64,000 nucleotides of DNA, taken from positions 1,984,001 to 2,048,000 of the forward strand of contig NZ_CP094723.1 of the NCBI RefSeq assembly GCF_025558585.1. The letters run 5' to 3'. The DNA is from Staphylococcus sp. IVB6214. Its GTDB lineage: Bacteria; Bacillota; Bacilli; Staphylococcales; Staphylococcaceae. Positions 29,610-38,374 of the stretch are shown in pieces. Each line of letters begins with the position of its first letter. The stretch's first letter is position 1. The notes beneath the pieces were generated by a model, which was given only the letters and a program-made list of their open reading frames with translations, was not told the DNA's origin and searched no databases. The position numbers and the translations under genes were made by a program.

Positions 29610-29702
29610 CCAACTCACCTCTCTTCGTTTCGATACATACATTATAGCGTTGATAGATCCATCATAAAAATACATCTTTTTCATATAACCTATTACTTTT
29701 AG

Positions 29703-30617
29703 CTATATATCATCTGTTTGTATTCCTTCTGTTAATGGTAAGTGAATATTTAAATAATCTAAAAATGTCTTTGCCGCATGATTGAGCGGTGTCCCTTTCT
29801 TCCAAATCACACCCATCTCCCAATGCAACATCTCATCTTGCAATTGAATAACGCGCACTTCATCATTTTGGTGAATAATGCGGCAAATCGTTTCGGGTAA
29901 AATGCTGATCCCCATCTTTGCTATCAACAAATGTTCGATAAAATGCCATTGGGAAATACGCGAGACGATATTCGGAACAAATCCAGCTTTACGTGTCGCA
30001 GCGATAATGCGATCATTCAAATAGAAATCTTCATTAAAAAGAATAAAGTCTTCATTTTGCAAGTCAGTGAGTGATACAATTTCTCGTTGTGCGAGACGGT
30101 GTGAGCGATGCACAACGACTTGGAATCGCTCAGCATAGAGCGGGAAGGCATCAAAACGTGTGCTGTCAACAGGTAGCGATGTAACGCCCAAATTGATATC
30201 CCCGTTAAATACTTTTGCTTCTATCGTTTTCCCACCATTCTCTACAAGATTGAATGTTACATTCGGGTATCTTTGGTGGAAGAGCCCTAACACTTCTGTG
30301 AAACGCGGCATATCCATAATGGCAGATAGCGCAATCGAAATATGCCCTGTTTCAACCCCTAATATACTTTGGATTGCACTCGGTAAGTTTTCGTAGAGCA
30401 ACAAAATTTCAGAGGCTTTATCGAAAAAAACACGCCCTACATCCGTCAAACTCAATTGTCGCTTCGTTCGATCAAAGAGCGGCTCACCCAACTCTGTCTC
30501 TAATTCTTTAATCGCCTTACTAATGGTTGGCTGTGCGATATACAAGGTCTCTGCCGCTCGTGTCATGCCGCCTTGCTTTACCACTTCTACAAAATATGTC
30601 ATCTGTTTAATATCCAT
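29703..30617 (-). CDS. cidR: LysR-type regulator CidR
   Basis: 304 residues behind GAGGTG. Canonical N-terminal winged helix (MTRAAETLYIAQPTISKAIKELE) and LysR substrate domain. It lies directly upstream of cidA in the same direction, as for CidR in S. aureus, which activates cid in response to acetate and low pH. The gap to cidA is 93 bases, so cidA may be read through or have its own promoter there. Confidence 0.85.
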   Translation of the reverse strand: MDIKQMTYFVEVVKQGGMTRAAETLYIAQPTISKAIKELETELGEPLFDRTKRQLSLTDVGRVFFDKASEILLLYENLPSAIQSILGVETGHISIALSAIMDMPRFTEVLGLFHQRYPNVTFNLVENGGKTIEAKVFNGDINLGVTSLPVDSTRFDAFPLYAERFQVVVHRSHRLAQREIVSLTDLQNEDFILFNEDFYLNDRIIAATRKAGFVPNIVSRISQWHFIEHLLIAKMGISILPETICRIIHQNDEVRVIQLQDEMLHWEMGVIWKKGTPLNHAAKTFLDYLNIHLPLTEGIQTDDI

Positions 30618-30712
30618 TTTTGCACCTCACTTGTGACTATGATGTCCTAACTATTCTATAATAAAGGTATGTACAGCTTTATGCTATTCATTTTATGAAA
30701 GGAGCCGTTCCA

Positions 30713-31087
30713 ATGACAGTCAAAATCGAACGTATCTACAACAAACAACCGAGTAAAGGTTTGCGCATTTTAGTGGATCGTGTATGGCCACGTGGTGTAT
30801 CGAAAAAAGACGCTCAACTCGATCAATGGCTCAAAGAAGTAGGTCCCACTAAAGCACTCAGACAGTGGTTTGATCATGATCCTGATAAGTTTGAGTCATT
30901 TAAAGACAAGTACATCTCCGAACTTCAACATAATGACAAGCAACATGCCGCATATCAGGAACTTGCAGACATGATTAATGCAACTGACGAAACAGTCATT
31001 CTACTTTATGCTGCAAAAGATACGACATACAATCATGCCATCATCTTACGTGATTGCTTAGAGCATAACACGATAAAAGCGCAATAG
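30713..31087 (+). CDS. DUF488-family protein
   Basis: 124 residues from ATG 30713; the ATG at 30695 overlaps the AAAGGAG site and is rejected. The motif LVDRVWPRGVSK near residue 20, WFDHDP and a C-terminal LLYAAKDTTYNHA are typical of the DUF488/YeaO family. Biochemical function is not established. Divergent from cidR. Confidence 0.88.
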   Translation: MTVKIERIYNKQPSKGLRILVDRVWPRGVSKKDAQLDQWLKEVGPTKALRQWFDHDPDKFESFKDKYISELQHNDKQHAAYQELADMINATDETVILLYAAKDTTYNHAIILRDCLEHNTIKAQ

Positions 31088-31115
31088 ACACTTAATTGTC
31101 TACTGCGCTTCTTTT
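31077..31115 (+). terminator. Terminator of the DUF488 gene
   Basis: AAGCGCAATAGACA / TGTCTACTGCGCTT type hairpin overlapping the stop codon, followed by CTTTT. Confidence 0.85.
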
Positions 31116-31130
31116 GACAGGATTATCTCA

Positions 31131-31553
31131 TTATTTAACAATCAATACTGGGATGTTTACACGTTTCGCAATTTTGTGTGTAACATGTCCTAAAACGTGC
31201 TTGATATCCATTTCTGAACGCTTGTTACTCATCACGACAAGGTCATAATCGCCTTGTTCTACTTCGGTAACAATTTCTTTTGTTGCTGCACCTGTTGTGA
31301 ACTTAACTTTGTAAGCCAAGTTCAATGCTTCGAGCTTATCTAAGAAAGGCTTTAGTTCTTCTTCTTTTTCTTTAACCACATCATCAAAATGCTTGCCTTG
31401 ATAACGTACATAATTTGCTAATTCTGTTTCAGAAATAACATTGAAAATGACAATATTACTTTTGTCATTCGCATGCGTTAAGTTCACGAGTTGTTCTGGT
31501 ACATTTTTGAAGCTATTTCCAAAGTCATATGGTACAAGAATGTTGTTATACAT
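31131..31553 (-). CDS. Universal stress protein (UspA family)
   Basis: 140 residues behind GAGGAGG. The N-terminus YNNILVPYDFGNS and the C-terminal nucleotide-binding pattern GHVTHKIAKRVNIPVLIVK fit the Usp fold. The usual G2xG9G(S/T) loop is partly degenerate (VMSNKRSEMDIKHVLGHV), so ATP binding is uncertain. A cre-like site lies about 105 bases upstream. Confidence 0.88.
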   Translation of the reverse strand: MYNNILVPYDFGNSFKNVPEQLVNLTHANDKSNIVIFNVISETELANYVRYQGKHFDDVVKEKEEELKPFLDKLEALNLAYKVKFTTGAATKEIVTEVEQGDYDLVVMSNKRSEMDIKHVLGHVTHKIAKRVNIPVLIVK

Positions 31554-31657
31554 AGCAATTCCTCCTCAAATATTTCGAACTGATAATCCATGACTCATGA
31601 CTGTGTACGCCATAAGTCTTTGTAATACTTATTCTTCTCACTTCTATTGTAACACTT

Positions 31658-31671
31658 TGAAAACACTTTCA
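31658..31671. promoter_or_regulatory. cre-like (CcpA) site upstream of the usp gene
   Basis: TGAAAACACTTTCA differs from the cre consensus TGWAANCGNTNWCA at one position (A for G at position 8). It is 105-118 bases before the usp start, a plausible promoter location. Functional status unknown. Confidence 0.45.
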
Positions 31672-31713
31672 CAAATGCCACTCGAACCCTACTATCTCGG
31701 ATACATGTCATAA

Positions 31714-31748
31714 TAAAAGAGCGACAGGCGGTTCCTGTCGCTCTTTTA
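31714..31748. terminator. Terminator of the CDF transporter gene
   Basis: AAAAGAGCGACAGG / CCTGTCGCTCTTTT perfect inverted repeat just after the transporter stop. Confidence 0.92.
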
Positions 31749-31750
31749 TG

Positions 31751-32689
31751 CTATTGTCGCATATGTTCAAAGTATTGTGCATCAAGGTGATTGATATCGA
31801 GATGTTCTACTTGTAAGGTCGTATGCGCCAAATGATATTTTTCTTTCAATAACTGCTCAAGCTTATTAATGGTTTCATAAGCATCGATACTATCAAGACT
31901 TTCCAATACTACGTGCGCACTTAACGAATGATGCTCCGTTGTAACAGACCATAGATGAAATTCATGAACATCTAACACACCTTCAACAGAAGTCATCGTA
32001 TCGATAATGTCATCGATATCCAATCCTTCTGGCACGGCTTCCATCAGAATTTGCCATGTATTGTGCATAATTTTATAGCCCCCACGTAGAATAACGAGTG
32101 CGATAACAATACTTAAAATGGGGTCAATCAGTTGAATACCCGTCAAATGAATGAGAATCACAGCTACGATAACCCCTACTGAATTCAACAAGTCTCCTAT
32201 AAAATGCCAAAGTGCACTTTGAATATTGATGTTATTTTCCGTCTTCAGCGAACGTACAAGAATCACTGTTAGAATGATATTCACGAGCAAGCCGATCATT
32301 GCCACAACAAGCATTAACTGACTATCGATTGGCTTCGGATAAATCATTCGAATCACAGCTTCATAAAAAATCCACAGTGAGATTAATACAAGTGCCAGAC
32401 CATTCAGAAAGGCTGCCAAGATCTCTAAACGTAAAAAACCGAATGTGTAACGTGACGTTGGTGGACGACTCGCAAAATAAATGGCGACCATCGATAAGCC
32501 AAGTGCTGCAACGTCACTCAACATATGAAATGAGTCCGACAGTAATGCCAATGAATTAGACACAAGTCCCCCTACAAATTCAACAATTGTAAACACTAGC
32601 GTAATAATCAGTGAGAGCCATAATGTTGACTTAGAATGCGTTTGTTGTTTTCGGTGCTCGACATGATGAAAATATTGATGTCTTGCCAT
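31751..32689 (-). CDS. czcD: Cation diffusion facilitator (CzcD/ZitB-type metal exporter)
   Basis: 312 residues behind AAAGGAGA. Six membrane helices. The zinc-site residues appear in helix II (LLSDSFHMLSD) and helix V (HFIGDLLNSVGV), and the C-terminal cytoplasmic domain has the expected fold with His/Asp ligands (HEFHLWSVTTEHHSLSAHV). An N-terminal His-rich stretch (HQYFHHVEHRKQQTH) may bind metal. It exports Zn2+ and related ions by H+ exchange. Confidence 0.9.
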   Translation of the reverse strand: MARHQYFHHVEHRKQQTHSKSTLWLSLIITLVFTIVEFVGGLVSNSLALLSDSFHMLSDVAALGLSMVAIYFASRPPTSRYTFGFLRLEILAAFLNGLALVLISLWIFYEAVIRMIYPKPIDSQLMLVVAMIGLLVNIILTVILVRSLKTENNINIQSALWHFIGDLLNSVGVIVAVILIHLTGIQLIDPILSIVIALVILRGGYKIMHNTWQILMEAVPEGLDIDDIIDTMTSVEGVLDVHEFHLWSVTTEHHSLSAHVVLESLDSIDAYETINKLEQLLKEKYHLAHTTLQVEHLDINHLDAQYFEHMRQ

Positions 32690-32778
32690 ATCATCATCTC
32701 CTTTTATTACTCTCTACTATACTACAAAAAACAAGAAATCATAGTCATTCTCGTTCTAAAATAGACAGTATCAAAACA

Positions 32779-32809
32779 AAAAAGTGAACCGATGCATCGG
32801 TTCACTTTT
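32779..32809. terminator. Terminator of the YknXYZ-like operon
   Basis: AAAGTGAACCGATG / CATCGGTTCACTTTT hairpin with T-rich flanks, ten bases after the permease stop. Confidence 0.92.
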
Positions 32810-32819
32810 CCACATTGTT

Positions 32820-33995
32820 CTATTTAATAATATCAATTAATTCTTTCTTGGAAGCCGAGCGTGCTGGAATCCAACCAAAAACCACACCGATCAATGTTGA
32901 TACGCCGACTGCTAATAAGATAGAACCGAGACTTACGGCACTCTTAATATATTCCGGTGTGAGTGCATCAACTAACGATGCAAGCAAGATACCAAGCAAT
33001 AGCCCAATGATACCACCGATTAGACAGAGAATCACACTTTCAATTAAGAATTGAAATTCGATATGTCGACTCTTTGCTCCAAACGCACGACGAATCGCAA
33101 TTTCTTCCGTTCGTTCTGCAACAGAAATGTACATCACATTCATTACACCAATACCTGCAATGAAAAGTGAAATACCTGCAACAGCTGCGACGAAATATGT
33201 GATAGAGTCAAAGATTTTACCGATACTCTTCATCATTTCTTCTAAGTCAGTATATTGATATTCACCAAGCCCTGCCGCTGAACCACTTTGATTCAACTTT
33301 TTAGCAACTTGATTGGCAATTTTCTTTTTGTTTTGCTTTTCATCAAATAATATTTCTAGCTGAGGTGCGTCTGGCTTGAGATTGGGTAAATAATGCTTCA
33401 CCGTTCGTGTCGGTATACTTACTGCATTTTGAATTTGTCCGTTATTTTGAATACCGACTACTTCAAATCCCATACCATCAATATAAATCGTCTTGCCTAT
33501 TGCTTTACCTTTAAACAACTCGTCTGCAACATTCGATGATATCGTGGCAACACGATTTTCCATCAGATTGTCATCTTCTGTAAAACCTTCCCCTTCTTCT
33601 GGGCTCGTTACAGATTTTTTCTTCACGACCGCAATGTCTGTTTCCTTCTTCTCAGTGCTCGCTTTAGAAGACAAACCAAACGTATCGTCTTCTTTCACAC
33701 GGGCATCTTTGACACCCTTCACTTGGCGTGCCAACTCCATATCACTTTCCGTAAACGGATCACGGTTCGGCGCATTCGGATCCTTCGCAAAGTAATTGAT
33801 CAGTGCCGCTCCTTTGGATGCACCAGCATTGCTGAACTCTTCGTTCGCCGTCTTCTTGAAACCATTTCCCAAAGACATAATTGTAATAACGGCTGCAATC
33901 CCGATAATAATCCCAATCATCGTGAAAATATTACGCCGCTTATTCTTCATAATCGATAACAGGGATACATGAATGATATTCGCTAAGCTATTCAT
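32820..33995 (-). CDS. MacB-type ABC transporter permease (YknZ-like)
   Basis: 391 residues with one N-terminal helix, a large extracytoplasmic MacB periplasmic-core domain (about 45-260) and three C-terminal helices ending in ARSASKKELIDIIK. The RTEEIAIRRAFGAKSRHI segment is the conserved FtsX/MacB coupling helix. It overlaps the ATPase gene by eight bases. With the ATPase and adaptor it forms an efflux or antimicrobial-peptide-resistance complex. Confidence 0.9.
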   Translation of the reverse strand: MNSLANIIHVSLLSIMKNKRRNIFTMIGIIIGIAAVITIMSLGNGFKKTANEEFSNAGASKGAALINYFAKDPNAPNRDPFTESDMELARQVKGVKDARVKEDDTFGLSSKASTEKKETDIAVVKKKSVTSPEEGEGFTEDDNLMENRVATISSNVADELFKGKAIGKTIYIDGMGFEVVGIQNNGQIQNAVSIPTRTVKHYLPNLKPDAPQLEILFDEKQNKKKIANQVAKKLNQSGSAAGLGEYQYTDLEEMMKSIGKIFDSITYFVAAVAGISLFIAGIGVMNVMYISVAERTEEIAIRRAFGAKSRHIEFQFLIESVILCLIGGIIGLLLGILLASLVDALTPEYIKSAVSLGSILLAVGVSTLIGVVFGWIPARSASKKELIDIIK

Positions 33996-34674
33996 GCTGG
34001 TTCACCTCTTCTCGCTGAATACGGCCATCTAAAATATGAATGACACGATCTGCTTGTTCTGCCACTCTTGGATCATGGGTTACGACAATCATGGTCGTCC
34101 CACGTTCCTTATTCAACTGCAAAAACAAATCCATAATATCTTGAGACGTTTTAGAATCTAATGCCCCCGTCGGTTCATCCGCAATAATAAACTTCGGTTG
34201 ATTAACAATCGCACGAGCAATGGCAACACGTTGTTGTTGTCCTCCTGAAAGTTTGTTCGGAACAAGATTCTCTTTGTCATACAGTCCGACTTGATGCAAC
34301 ACATCAATAACACGCTGCTTTCGCTGACGTGCACCTAACCCCGCATACAACAGCGGGATACTGACATTCTCCAAAATTGTATTGTTTTGAATCAATTTGA
34401 AGTTTTGAAAGACGAAGCCAACAGTTTCATTTCGAATCTCAGCCAGTGCATTGTCTGATTTTTCTTTGTAATTGGCACCACCAAAACGATACTCACCATC
34501 ATAGCCACGATCAATAAAACCTAGAATGTTGATCAAAGTACTCTTACCCGAACCAGATGGCCCCATAATCGCTACAAACTCTCCCGCTTCTATGCGCAAG
34601 TTGATATCCTTTAAAATATGATTCGTTTCGTTACCATTCTTGAAGTGACGATTCACATCTACTAGTTCTATCAT
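33988..34674 (-). CDS. ABC transporter ATPase (YknY/LolD-type)
   Basis: 228 residues. Walker A GPSGSGKST, signature LSGGQQQRVAIARA, Walker B FIIADEPTGALD and H-loop VTHDPRVAEQAD are intact. It overlaps the adaptor gene by four bases and the permease by eight. LolD/MacB-type ATPases pair with permeases of the FtsX fold, consistent with the neighbours. Confidence 0.92.
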   Translation of the reverse strand: MIELVDVNRHFKNGNETNHILKDINLRIEAGEFVAIMGPSGSGKSTLINILGFIDRGYDGEYRFGGANYKEKSDNALAEIRNETVGFVFQNFKLIQNNTILENVSIPLLYAGLGARQRKQRVIDVLHQVGLYDKENLVPNKLSGGQQQRVAIARAIVNQPKFIIADEPTGALDSKTSQDIMDLFLQLNKERGTTMIVVTHDPRVAEQADRVIHILDGRIQREEVNQHE

Positions 34675-35729
34675 TCAGACACCTCAACTTTTTTGCCATC
34701 TTGCACTTTGCTGTCAGGGTTTTTGATGAGCTTGTCACCTTTCTTCACACCTTTTGTTACAATCAGTGTCTCATTTTCTTCATTGTATTCTACTTTTACT
34801 TTATGCGCTTTGCCTTGCTTATCGACTACATACACATGATCATCTTTTGTTAAAACAGACTTTGGTAACTTTAATGTGTCTTGCGGAATACTGGCTTCTA
34901 CTGAATAACCATTGCGCACCTTGAAGTCTAAGTCACCGACTACCACTTCATATTTAGACGTTTCATTCGCATTGCCACCCGATGGGCTGTTCTGAATTGG
35001 ATTGCTCGTCGTTAGTGAAGCACCACCTTCTTCGCCTTCTTCACCACCGAGTTGTGCACCTGCGCCACCTGCTTGTGCAGCACCACTCTCTTGCTGTTGA
35101 TAGCTTGTTGGCAACTGATCAATTTTTACAATTTTACCCATTCCTTTTTTACCTGTACTGTTCACTTCAAAATTCACTTTATCTCCGACCTTGAGCTTAT
35201 CCAAGTCATATTCCGATACCGTTGTTTTAATCTCAGGATTATCAGAAATCAATTGTAAAATCGCCTCACCATCTCCTACGTTCTCTGAATTTTGAAGAGA
35301 TACGGTACCAGGGAACGTTGCATAAATGCTATTATTCACTTGCCCGTCATAACGATTTAACTGGCGCCATGCCTTATCAATCGCATTCTGATCGCCTTGT
35401 GATTGCGCTTGATTCACTTGGTCAACAAGTGACTGACGTTGCGCACCATCAATGGCATAGTTGATCAACGGCGTACCTTGTTGTACGTACTGACCATCTT
35501 CTACTTGTACGCTCACAAAATCTCCTAGCTGACTGTTGTTTTGATATGTTTTAATTGTATGAGGTGACACCTTCCCTGTTACCCGTATCGGTTTCTCCTC
35601 TTTTACTTGATATGTATCATAACCGTCTTTCTCTGTCTTATTATCGCCAAATGCCTTAACTGCCAAAGCAATCCCTAACAGTAGAACAAAACCAGCGACC
35701 GCTAAAATGATCAACGTGCGTTTTTTCAA
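34671..35729 (-). CDS. Membrane-fusion/adaptor protein of the ABC efflux system (YknX-like)
   Basis: 352 residues. The start is a TTG at 35729, eight bases after AGGAGG. An N-terminal helix (residues 4-24), a short lipoyl/barrel-sandwich region, a coiled-coil hairpin (about 85-120, QSLVDQVNQAQSQGDQNAID), and a beta-barrel domain that contains a Gly/Glu-rich insertion (about 205-260). First gene of the three-gene operon. Gram-positive HlyD-like adaptors extend the permease across the wall. Confidence 0.88.
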   Translation of the reverse strand: MKKRTLIILAVAGFVLLLGIALAVKAFGDNKTEKDGYDTYQVKEEKPIRVTGKVSPHTIKTYQNNSQLGDFVSVQVEDGQYVQQGTPLINYAIDGAQRQSLVDQVNQAQSQGDQNAIDKAWRQLNRYDGQVNNSIYATFPGTVSLQNSENVGDGEAILQLISDNPEIKTTVSEYDLDKLKVGDKVNFEVNSTGKKGMGKIVKIDQLPTSYQQQESGAAQAGGAGAQLGGEEGEEGGASLTTSNPIQNSPSGGNANETSKYEVVVGDLDFKVRNGYSVEASIPQDTLKLPKSVLTKDDHVYVVDKQGKAHKVKVEYNEENETLIVTKGVKKGDKLIKNPDSKVQDGKKVEVSE

Positions 35730-35900
35730 TGGAATAACCTCCTGAATATTTTTTGAACATCATTCTAAAACAACTTCTAAAAAATTCTATGTTACACTCC
35801 CATCTCCAGTTATATCGTATATTTGTGTTTGAATACAAATATTTTCGGAATTTTTTCTTATGTTATAATGACATTATTCTTTGAAAGGGGTGTTTATTTT

Positions 35901-36512
35901 ATGGATTTTTTTAAACCATTACATATTGAAAGTTTTGAAAAGCAACGTTCCGAACCTAAAGTAGGAATCAAATTTTTAATCCTTCTTATCATTCTCGCAG
36001 CGAGCACAGTCGTTTCTGGATTTGCGCTGGATTTCAACGCACTCACTGCAGAACAAAGTAACATACAAGGTGTTGATTCCGAACAACTTGCAACCTATAC
36101 AAAATACTTTTCCTTAATTGGCATTGTCATCGGTGCACTTTTCGCACTTGGCTTTATGTTCCTTGTCTTATTCATTATTGATAAAATTTCCAAATCTGAA
36201 ACGCGTCCGAAGAGTATTTTCGCTTCCCTTCTTTTACGTGTCATCATTATTCAACTGATTCAGCTTGTCGCAATTACCATTCAATGGATAGTTGGGATAG
36301 ATGCGACGCAGTATTCAATCACTTCATTGAATGTCTTTGATCCTGATAATGACGCTTTACGTGCAATCAGCCTGACAACTCTTGTTTCTGCATGGTTGTT
36401 TGGCGTAACACTTCATTCAACAATGCATATCAATAAGCGTTGGTCATTGATTTTAACATTCATTTATCTTCTTTTATTTATGGGACTACCACTTATTTTT
36501 GCACTCATTTAA
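35901..36512 (+). CDS. Yip1-like multi-pass membrane protein
   Basis: 203 residues from ATG 35901 behind AAAGGGGTG; a TATAAT-like box lies about 35 bases upstream (TTATAAT near 35865). Five hydrophobic segments (about residues 28-46, 78-103, 112-138, 160-178 and 183-203). Resembles the YIP1-domain proteins of staphylococci. No enzymatic motif; function unknown. Confidence 0.75.
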   Translation: MDFFKPLHIESFEKQRSEPKVGIKFLILLIILAASTVVSGFALDFNALTAEQSNIQGVDSEQLATYTKYFSLIGIVIGALFALGFMFLVLFIIDKISKSETRPKSIFASLLLRVIIIQLIQLVAITIQWIVGIDATQYSITSLNVFDPDNDALRAISLTTLVSAWLFGVTLHSTMHINKRWSLILTFIYLLLFMGLPLIFALI

Positions 36513-36532
36513 TTTATCTAATACAAGATTGG

Positions 36533-36886
36533 AACAAAAGTGGTTAGGATTTTAACAGGACGAGAGCGGCAAGCAAAATCGCTTTTTGATTTTGTAGAGC
36601 CGCGACGTTCTGTCGAAAGCCCTGCTTCTCGAACACTGACATCTCGAGGTTGTGAAAAGTACGTTTAGAATTTAAGCAGAACCCGAGCGGTGAGCAAAAT
36701 TGCTTTTTAATTTTGTAGAGCCGCGAAGTTCTGTCGCAAATTCTGTACTTTGAACACTGACATCTCGAGGTTGTGAGAGAAGCGCTTAGGGGTTGAGCAG
36801 AACCCAAGCAATTCTCAAAATAGCTTTTTTATTTTGGAGAATTGCGACGTTCTGTCGAAAGCCCTGCTTCTCGAACACTGACATCT
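36533..36886. repeat. Three tandem ~120-nt hairpin repeats (unrecognised family), cluster 1
   Basis: Copies at about 36533-36645, 36646-36765 and 36766-36886, each ending in CACTGACATCTC. Copies 2 and 3 fold into one long hairpin: outer GAG/CTC and GTG/CAC, then GAGAAGC/GCTTCTC, then CAGAAC/GTTCTG, then an inner arm. Where copy 2 differs from copy 3 both arms change together (AAAGTAC with GTACTTT; AGAATTT with AAATTCT). Copy 3 has a different inner stem (GCAATTCTC with GAGAATTGC) from the GCGG/CCGC of copies 1 and 2. The 5' arm of copy 1 is degenerate. Frames across these copies are repeat artefacts, not genes. Confidence 0.85.
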
Positions 36887-36930
36887 CGAGCACTAACAAT
36901 TGATTTCGTAGCGTACAAGTTTATTATGTC

Positions 36931-37395
36931 TCAGTCTCTTTTTAAATTTCTTGTACGAATGAGACGCTTCAAAAATAAACCAATGATATAGACTAACAAT
37001 ACAATGAGCACAGCTGTTAATAAATATGGTGGTAAGTAACTCTTACCGTGTGATAAATAATAAACATTCGTCACAAAGAGTAGCCATACACCCACTTCAA
37101 TCATGAATAAAGTGGTAATCATCTCTGTCCCAAGTGTTGCTGTGTTCCTTTCATTCTTTCCTTTAAGGTTGCGTTCTATTTTAGGAAGATAGCGCACCAT
37201 TATCGTAATAATTGTCCAAATCAACATAAAAATCAGTGGAAGACTCCATAACGATGACTTTGCCCCATACTGATCAGGCATCCCATGCGCACCGTAATGT
37301 GTTCCAATTTGACTTGGGATATTCCCGTAAACGTCTGTTAAATAAATCACAGCTCCTAACCATAGTACAGGTATGAATAAATTAACTTTTTTCAT
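36931..37395 (-). CDS. DUF1648-domain membrane protein
   Basis: 154 residues behind GGAGGGG. Four hydrophobic segments. The DUF1648 pattern IPSQIGTHYGAHGMPDQYGAKS (split here: IPSQIGTHYG then HGMPDQYGAKS) follows the first helix. It overlaps the upstream kinase-like gene by 14 bases, so the two are co-transcribed. Such proteins include SdpI-like immunity and signalling factors, but no sdp genes are nearby, and the function is unknown. Confidence 0.85.
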   Translation of the reverse strand: MKKVNLFIPVLWLGAVIYLTDVYGNIPSQIGTHYGAHGMPDQYGAKSSLWSLPLIFMLIWTIITIMVRYLPKIERNLKGKNERNTATLGTEMITTLFMIEVGVWLLFVTNVYYLSHGKSYLPPYLLTAVLIVLLVYIIGLFLKRLIRTRNLKRD

Positions 37396-38245
37396 TGATA
37401 ATCCCCTCCATTTTTTCTCTTACAGTAGGTAGATAAATCGTCCCAAATTTTACAAGATGGACGAGTAGCAGATAAAGTTCGTAAAATTGTATGCGGAATG
37501 TTGCTCCTTCTTTCAATGGATAAGCCTGATGATAAGCACGATAAAAATCTGGCGAAAATCCACCGAACACCTTGGTCGCACCTAAATCAAACTCGCGATC
37601 TCCATACAGTGGAGACGGATCAAAAAGCGCAGGTGTTCCATCTGTTAAAAACATGTAATTCCCCGCCCAGAGATCGCCATGTAGCAACGATGGCTCACTC
37701 TCATGTACTTTTAACGTCTGACTCATTAGGTTGTACACCTGTTCAAATTGTACAGAGTCGTGCTCCGTCCATAGACCTTCTGCTTCAATGCGCTGAACGA
37801 GTGGCTGTATGCGTTGCTGAAGAAACAAGTCATGCCAAGTGGCTCGCCACTGATTGTCGAAGCTGATGGCACTGCCATGATACGGCAAATCAAAACCAAA
37901 CTGATTATTTGGACTCTTAACTTGATGAAGGTGTGCCACGCAACGCCCCAATGCTTCTTGGCTTCCTATCACCCCTTCTTCCAAATAGCTTAACAATAAA
38001 TACGCATCCCCTTCGATGCAACCATTTGCGATAACTTGTGGTGCTGTAATGTTCGCCTGTTCAAAAGCATTTAATCCTGCAATTTCTGCCGCATAAAATT
38101 CTGACGGTTGTTGTGATTGTACAAGTAAAAAATATACATCCTTCGCAGTTTCAACACGGTATGCTTGATTCACATCACCCCCACTGACTGGCGTAATTGT
38201 TTTGATATCTTCAAGCGGCAATTGTTCATACCATTGCTGTTTCAT
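37382..38245 (-). CDS. Fructosamine kinase family protein
   Basis: 287 residues behind GAGGTGATT. Aminoglycoside-phosphotransferase-like kinase fold with the catalytic loop LLHGDLWAGNYMF (about residue 183), the metal-binding LFDPSPLYGDREFDLG (about 205) and a nucleotide-binding N-lobe. Members phosphorylate protein-bound ketosamines (deglycation). Substrate in staphylococci is not established. First of a two-gene unit with the DUF1648 protein. Confidence 0.9.
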   Translation of the reverse strand: MKQQWYEQLPLEDIKTITPVSGGDVNQAYRVETAKDVYFLLVQSQQPSEFYAAEIAGLNAFEQANITAPQVIANGCIEGDAYLLLSYLEEGVIGSQEALGRCVAHLHQVKSPNNQFGFDLPYHGSAISFDNQWRATWHDLFLQQRIQPLVQRIEAEGLWTEHDSVQFEQVYNLMSQTLKVHESEPSLLHGDLWAGNYMFLTDGTPALFDPSPLYGDREFDLGATKVFGGFSPDFYRAYHQAYPLKEGATFRIQFYELYLLLVHLVKFGTIYLPTVREKMEGIINEKS

Positions 38246-38374
38246 AAAATCACCTCATTCACTTCTTATCATAACCATACCCTACTGCCTAGCTAAGCAA
38301 TCAGATTGGTTTGAAACTCCTAGTCAATTCGCTATACTTATTTTGTATCAAATATCGTAAAGGAGTGCGCTATT

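Noticed and set aside
36544..36807. An 87-residue minus-strand frame (and a 60-residue one at 39021-39203)
   Set aside because: Both merely read through the hairpin repeats and contain the same repeated peptide (CSPLGFC); they follow the repeat, not a gene.
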